From the NCBI GenBank assembly GCA_903938815.1, contig CAJAES010000034.1:62001-126000 (forward strand): a stretch of DNA of 64,000 nt, written 5' to 3'. The notes below the pieces were generated by a model, which made no database searches, was not told where the DNA came from, and saw only the letters and a list, made by a program, of their open reading frames with translations. The position numbers and the translations under genes are program-made. The DNA comes from an uncultured beta proteobacterium. GTDB taxonomy: Bacteria > Pseudomonadota > Gammaproteobacteria > Burkholderiales > Burkholderiaceae_C. Shown here in pieces: positions 61,224 through 64,000 of the stretch (positions are counted from its first letter, which is position 1; every line of letters starts with the position of its first letter).

Positions 61224-62438
61224 CTAGTACGAGGCCGCCTCGAACCCCGCCTGCTGCAGGGCGTCGATGACGGACTTCACGTGCGCCGGGTTGCGGGTCT
61301 GCAACACCAGCTCCACCTCGACGTTCTGCGCCGAGAGCATCGAGAAGGCGCGCTGGTGATGCACTTCCTCGATGTTGGCGCCCGCCTGGCCCACCACCGC
61401 GGTGATGCGCGCCAGCACGCCCGGGGTGTCGCGGGCCGCCACGCGGATGCGCGCCAGCCGCCCCGCGCGCACCATGCCGCGGCCGATGATGGCCTGCAGC
61501 AGCAGCGGGTCGATGTTGCCGCCGCACAGCACCAGGCCCACCTTGCGGCCGGCGTAGCGCGCCGGGTCCTTCAGCAGCGCGGCCAGGCCGGCGGCGCCCG
61601 CGCCCTCGACCAGCGTCTTCTCGATCTCGAGCAGCATCACGATGGCCTGCTCGATGTCGCCTTCCTCGACCAGCACCAGGTCGTCCACCAGCGCTCGGAT
61701 GATCTCCCGCGTGATGAGCCCCGGCTGCCCGACGGCGATGCCTTCGGCGATGGTGCTGGTGCCCTGCGGGTGCGCCGTGCCCTTGATGGTGTTCACCATC
61801 GCGGGGAAGCGCGCCGTCTGCACCCCGATGATCTGCACCGAAGGCTTCAGCGCGCGCACCGCCGTGGCAATGCCCGAGACGAGCCCGCCGCCGCCCACCG
61901 CGATGACCAGCGTGTCGAGATCGGGCTGCGCACGCAGCATCTCGAGCGCGATGGTGCCCTGCCCGGCGATGACGAGCGGGTCGTCGAAGGGGTGGATGAA
62001 GGTCAGGCCTTCGTCGGCAGCCATCTGGAGCGCGCGGTCGCGCGCGGCGTCGAAGGTTTCGCCGTGCAGCACCACCTCGGCGCCGAAGCCGCGAGTACGC
62101 TCGACCTTCACCGTGGGAGTGAGCACTGGCATCACGATGACGGCCCGCAGCCCGAGGCGTTGCGCATGGTGCGCCACGCCCTGCGCGTGGTTGCCGGCGG
62201 ATGCCGCGATCACGCCCTTGATCGGCTGGCCGGATTCGACCAGCGCGGCCAGCTTGTTCAGCGCGCCACGCTCCTTGAACGAGGCCGTGAACTGCAGGTT
62301 CTCGAATTTCAGGAAGACCTGCGCGCCCAGGATCTGGCCCAGCGTGCGGCTCTCGACGCAGGGCGTGTCGAGCACCTGCCCCTGCAGGCGGGTGGCGGCA
62401 GCCCGGATGTCGGCCAGCGTGACGGTGGGGGTGTTCAT
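61224..62438 (-). CDS. ilvA: Threonine ammonia-lyase with ACT domain
   Basis: PLP enzyme converting threonine to 2-oxobutanoate. The protein is 404 aa, the shorter form with one C-terminal ACT-like domain (about 330-404: RIRVAARDTPGVLARITAVV ... ANIEEVHHQRAF). PLP lysine is Lys55 in SFKERGA, with SAGNHAQGVAH and the glycine-rich VGGGGLVSG. ATG 62438 fits. This form is common for biosynthetic or catabolic threonine dehydratases, so the exact pathway role is not decided. No ilv or tdc genes flank it. Confidence 0.93.
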   Translation of the reverse strand: MNTPTVTLADIRAAATRLQGQVLDTPCVESRTLGQILGAQVFLKFENLQFTASFKERGALNKLAALVESGQPIKGVIAASAGNHAQGVAHHAQRLGLRAVIVMPVLTPTVKVERTRGFGAEVVLHGETFDAARDRALQMAADEGLTFIHPFDDPLVIAGQGTIALEMLRAQPDLDTLVIAVGGGGLVSGIATAVRALKPSVQIIGVQTARFPAMVNTIKGTAHPQGTSTIAEGIAVGQPGLITREIIRALVDDLVLVEEGDIEQAIVMLLEIEKTLVEGAGAAGLAALLKDPARYAGRKVGLVLCGGNIDPLLLQAIIGRGMVRAGRLARIRVAARDTPGVLARITAVVGQAGANIEEVHHQRAFSMLSAQNVEVELVLQTRNPAHVKSVIDALQQAGFEAASY

Positions 62439-62475
62439 GGCCGGGGGTTGTACCACCCCGGCCCGCGCCCGGGCT

Positions 62476-63546
62476 TCAGCGGTCGCGTCGGCGCTTCAGG
62501 CCCACGCAGCCCAGCCCGGCCAGCATCAGCGCCCAGCTGCCGGGTTCCGGCACGGCGCTGACGCTCACGTCCAGCGTCAGCGTGCGGGCTAGCCGGGTGC
62601 TGGCCGCGCCGACAGCGTCGTCATCGGCCGCGGTGAAGAAGTAGCGCGCCGACACCGGGCCGCTGCCGCCGAGAAAGCTCACCTGCCCGCCGGTGCTGGC
62701 GCCGGCCTGCAGGCCGTCCGCCGCAGCCAGGCTCAGCGAGAACGCTGCGCAGTCGCCGCTGCAGGACCACACGCCGATGTCGGCGCCGGTGGTGGCGGCA
62801 TCGCCGAGCGCGTGCAGCGTAAAGCTCTGCGCGCTACCGCCCAGGTCCAGCGAGAGGGCGCTGATGTCGGCGCCGGAGTCGAACGAGACCTGCGAATGCC
62901 GCAGGTAGCTGTAGGACCAGTCGATCCCGGCGGTCAGGCCGTCGGGGTCGGCGGTGGGTGTGCCGCCTGCCGTGGACAGCACCGAGGCGATCGCCACCGA
63001 CCCGCCGCCGCCGTCGTCGATGAAGGCGCTGAGCGAGGTCTCGAACGTGGCGTTCAATGCGCCCGCTCCCACGAAGGCATCGAGCGCACTGCCGCTGCTG
63101 CCGAAGGACAGGCCGTTCCAGTCCGTGCCCGTCACCACCAGCGTATCGCGGTTCGACACGGTTCGCGCCAGCCAGCCTGAGCCTGTGCCCGCGAGCAGGC
63201 TGCCATCCAGGCGCCAGATCGCGCGCACGGTGGCCACGCTGTCCCAGTTGCCGCCGCTCTCGGTGCGATAGGCCTGCAAGCCGTGCCCGGCGTCGATGCT
63301 CATGGCGCCGCTGGCACCGACGAGCACGCCCGTCGCGGCATCGAAGCCGGTGACTGCGGTCTGGAGTGAGCGGCTCAGCACGGGCGCGGCGTTGTCGGCG
63401 CTGGTATCGACGACGCTCATGCTGCCGGCCTGGAGCAGCACCTGCCCGGCGAGCGACTGGGTCTGGACCAGGGGTGCCGCGATCGCGAGTGAACCTGCGA
63501 GCGAACCCGCGAGCGCCAGGGGGAGAACGCAGAAGAGGTGTTTCAT
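62476..63546 (-). CDS. PEP-CTERM sorting-domain protein, exported
   Basis: Exported protein of 356 aa with a Sec signal (FCVLPLALAGSLAGSLAIAA) and a C-terminal PEP-CTERM signal: VPEPGSWALMLAGLGCVGLK followed by RRR. The sorting signal implies an exosortase (EpsH) elsewhere in the genome and probable link to exopolysaccharide or biofilm matrix. The body is Ser/Gly/Ala-rich beta-type sequence with no recognised domain. A 7-bp-stem hairpin sits immediately before the ATG. Confidence 0.9.
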   Translation of the reverse strand: MKHLFCVLPLALAGSLAGSLAIAAPLVQTQSLAGQVLLQAGSMSVVDTSADNAAPVLSRSLQTAVTGFDAATGVLVGASGAMSIDAGHGLQAYRTESGGNWDSVATVRAIWRLDGSLLAGTGSGWLARTVSNRDTLVVTGTDWNGLSFGSSGSALDAFVGAGALNATFETSLSAFIDDGGGGSVAIASVLSTAGGTPTADPDGLTAGIDWSYSYLRHSQVSFDSGADISALSLDLGGSAQSFTLHALGDAATTGADIGVWSCSGDCAAFSLSLAAADGLQAGASTGGQVSFLGGSGPVSARYFFTAADDDAVGAASTRLARTLTLDVSVSAVPEPGSWALMLAGLGCVGLKRRRDR

Positions 63547-63547
63547 C

Positions 63548-63570
63548 GGGCATCGCCAGGAGTGATGCCC
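63548..63570 (-). promoter_or_regulatory. Hairpin at the PEP-CTERM gene ribosome site
   Basis: GGGCATC/GATGCCC arms (7 bp) with a 9-bp loop ACTCCTGGC on the minus strand, separated from the ATG at 63546 by one base. Such a fold would mask the ribosome-binding region. No other signal was seen in the 142-bp gap to tldD. Confidence 0.5.
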
Positions 63571-63688
63571 CTACTGAACGCAGGGTCCGTGCCACCCGGG
63601 CCGGGCGAGCCGCTTCCTTGTGAATCAAGGGCTTGCAGCGCCCGGGCTGCGCCGCAGGGCCGGGCGTTGGGTCAGGTGACCCAGGTCC

Positions 63689-64000
63689 TCAGGCCGTACC
63701 ACCCACCGTCAGGCGCTCGATGCGCAGCGTCGGCTGGCCCACGCCCACGGGCACGCTCTGGCCTTCCTTGCCGCAGACGCCCACGCCGGTGTCGAGCTGC
63801 ATGTCGTTGCCGATCATGCTGACGCGGGTCATGGCCTCGGGGCCGTTGCCGATGATGGTGGCGCCCTTGACCGGGTACAGGATCTTGCCGTTCTCGACCC
63901 AGAAGGCCTCGCTGGCGGAGAACACGAAGCGCCCGCTGGTGATGTCGACCTGCCCGCCGCCGAAGTTGGTGGCGTACAGGCCGCGCTTCATGCTGGCGAT
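63689..64000 (-). CDS. tldD: Metalloprotease TldD, C-terminal part
   Basis: C-terminal 103 residues of TldD, half of the TldD/TldE peptidase involved in microcin maturation and CcdA turnover in E. coli. The end [20 protein letters not shown] then [20 protein letters not shown] is nearly that of E. coli TldD. The frame is open through the window edge (Ile-Ala-Ser before the Met at 63991), so the gene continues beyond 64000 and the ATG at 63991 is internal. Confidence 0.95.
   Translation of the reverse strand: MASMKRGLYATNFGGGQVDITSGRFVFSASEAFWVENGKILYPVKGATIIGNGPEAMTRVSMIGNDMQLDTGVGVCGKEGQSVPVGVGQPTLRIERLTVGGTA

Noticed and set aside
1..64000. CRISPR array, tRNA or rRNA gene, insertion sequence, prophage or integrase.
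   Set aside because: No regularly spaced repeats, no cloverleaf or rRNA-like stretches recognised, and no transposase, integrase or phage protein among the readable frames.

Overview
This 64 kb window reads as chromosomal DNA of a high-GC betaproteobacterium, most likely of the order Burkholderiales and perhaps near the Leptothrix/Rubrivivax/Roseateles lineages. The basis is the mnmG-rsmG-lysE-parA order with parS sites, dense gene packing with 4-bp stop/start overlaps, a PEP-CTERM protein, and protein sequences typical of the group. I saw no rRNA, tRNA, CRISPR array, insertion sequence or prophage. Species-level placement is inference.

Layout. (1) 1-5227: a polyamine-type ABC transporter (binding-protein C-terminus, ATPase, two permeases) followed by gamma-aminobutyraldehyde dehydrogenase patD, a set resembling E. 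coli ydcSTUV-patD. The ATPase/permease gap holds two copies of a nested-palindrome repeat. (2) 5269-7465: an HD-GYP-like protein and a LysR regulator. (3) 7479-14829: the chromosome-partitioning neighbourhood (parB, alpha/beta hydrolase, argC on the opposite strand, GNAT, parA, LysE-type exporter, rsmG, mnmG), with parS sites inside rsmG and mnmG. (4) 14864-18610: small membrane proteins, a YkgJ cysteine-cluster protein, two Crp/Fnr regulators, a DUF2892 protein, a phosphatase and a LuxR-type regulator. (5) 18620-25666: M48 protease, ampG, an ECF sigma/anti-sigma pair, a GspE-like ATPase with a small partner, and trxC.

(6) 25667-38630: five tandem, translationally overlapping family-5 solute-binding proteins, divergent from one permease-permease-double-ATPase operon. 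This is the most unusual gene arrangement here. (7) 38659-44610: a hybrid histidine kinase, an astacin-like metalloprotease and a TonB-dependent receptor. (8) 44631-50066: a YjfB-like small protein, an ECF sigma factor, a Ser/Thr kinase, and two lipoproteins that share a near-identical 18-bp upstream motif.

(9) 50056-59621: a divergent purine-catabolism locus. One arm has a GntR regulator, puuE, a fused OHCU decarboxylase/allantoate amidohydrolase and an M20 hydrolase. The other has an NCS2 permease, uraH, puuD and an 8-oxoguanine deaminase-like enzyme. Together they should import purine bases or urate and carry urate to allantoate and beyond. The regulator start lies in a duplicated palindrome and the control region has two GTATAC boxes. 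(10) 59672-64000: aroG with a phenylalanine-rich leader peptide and attenuator, a small membrane protein, a threonine dehydratase, a PEP-CTERM protein, and the C-terminus of tldD.
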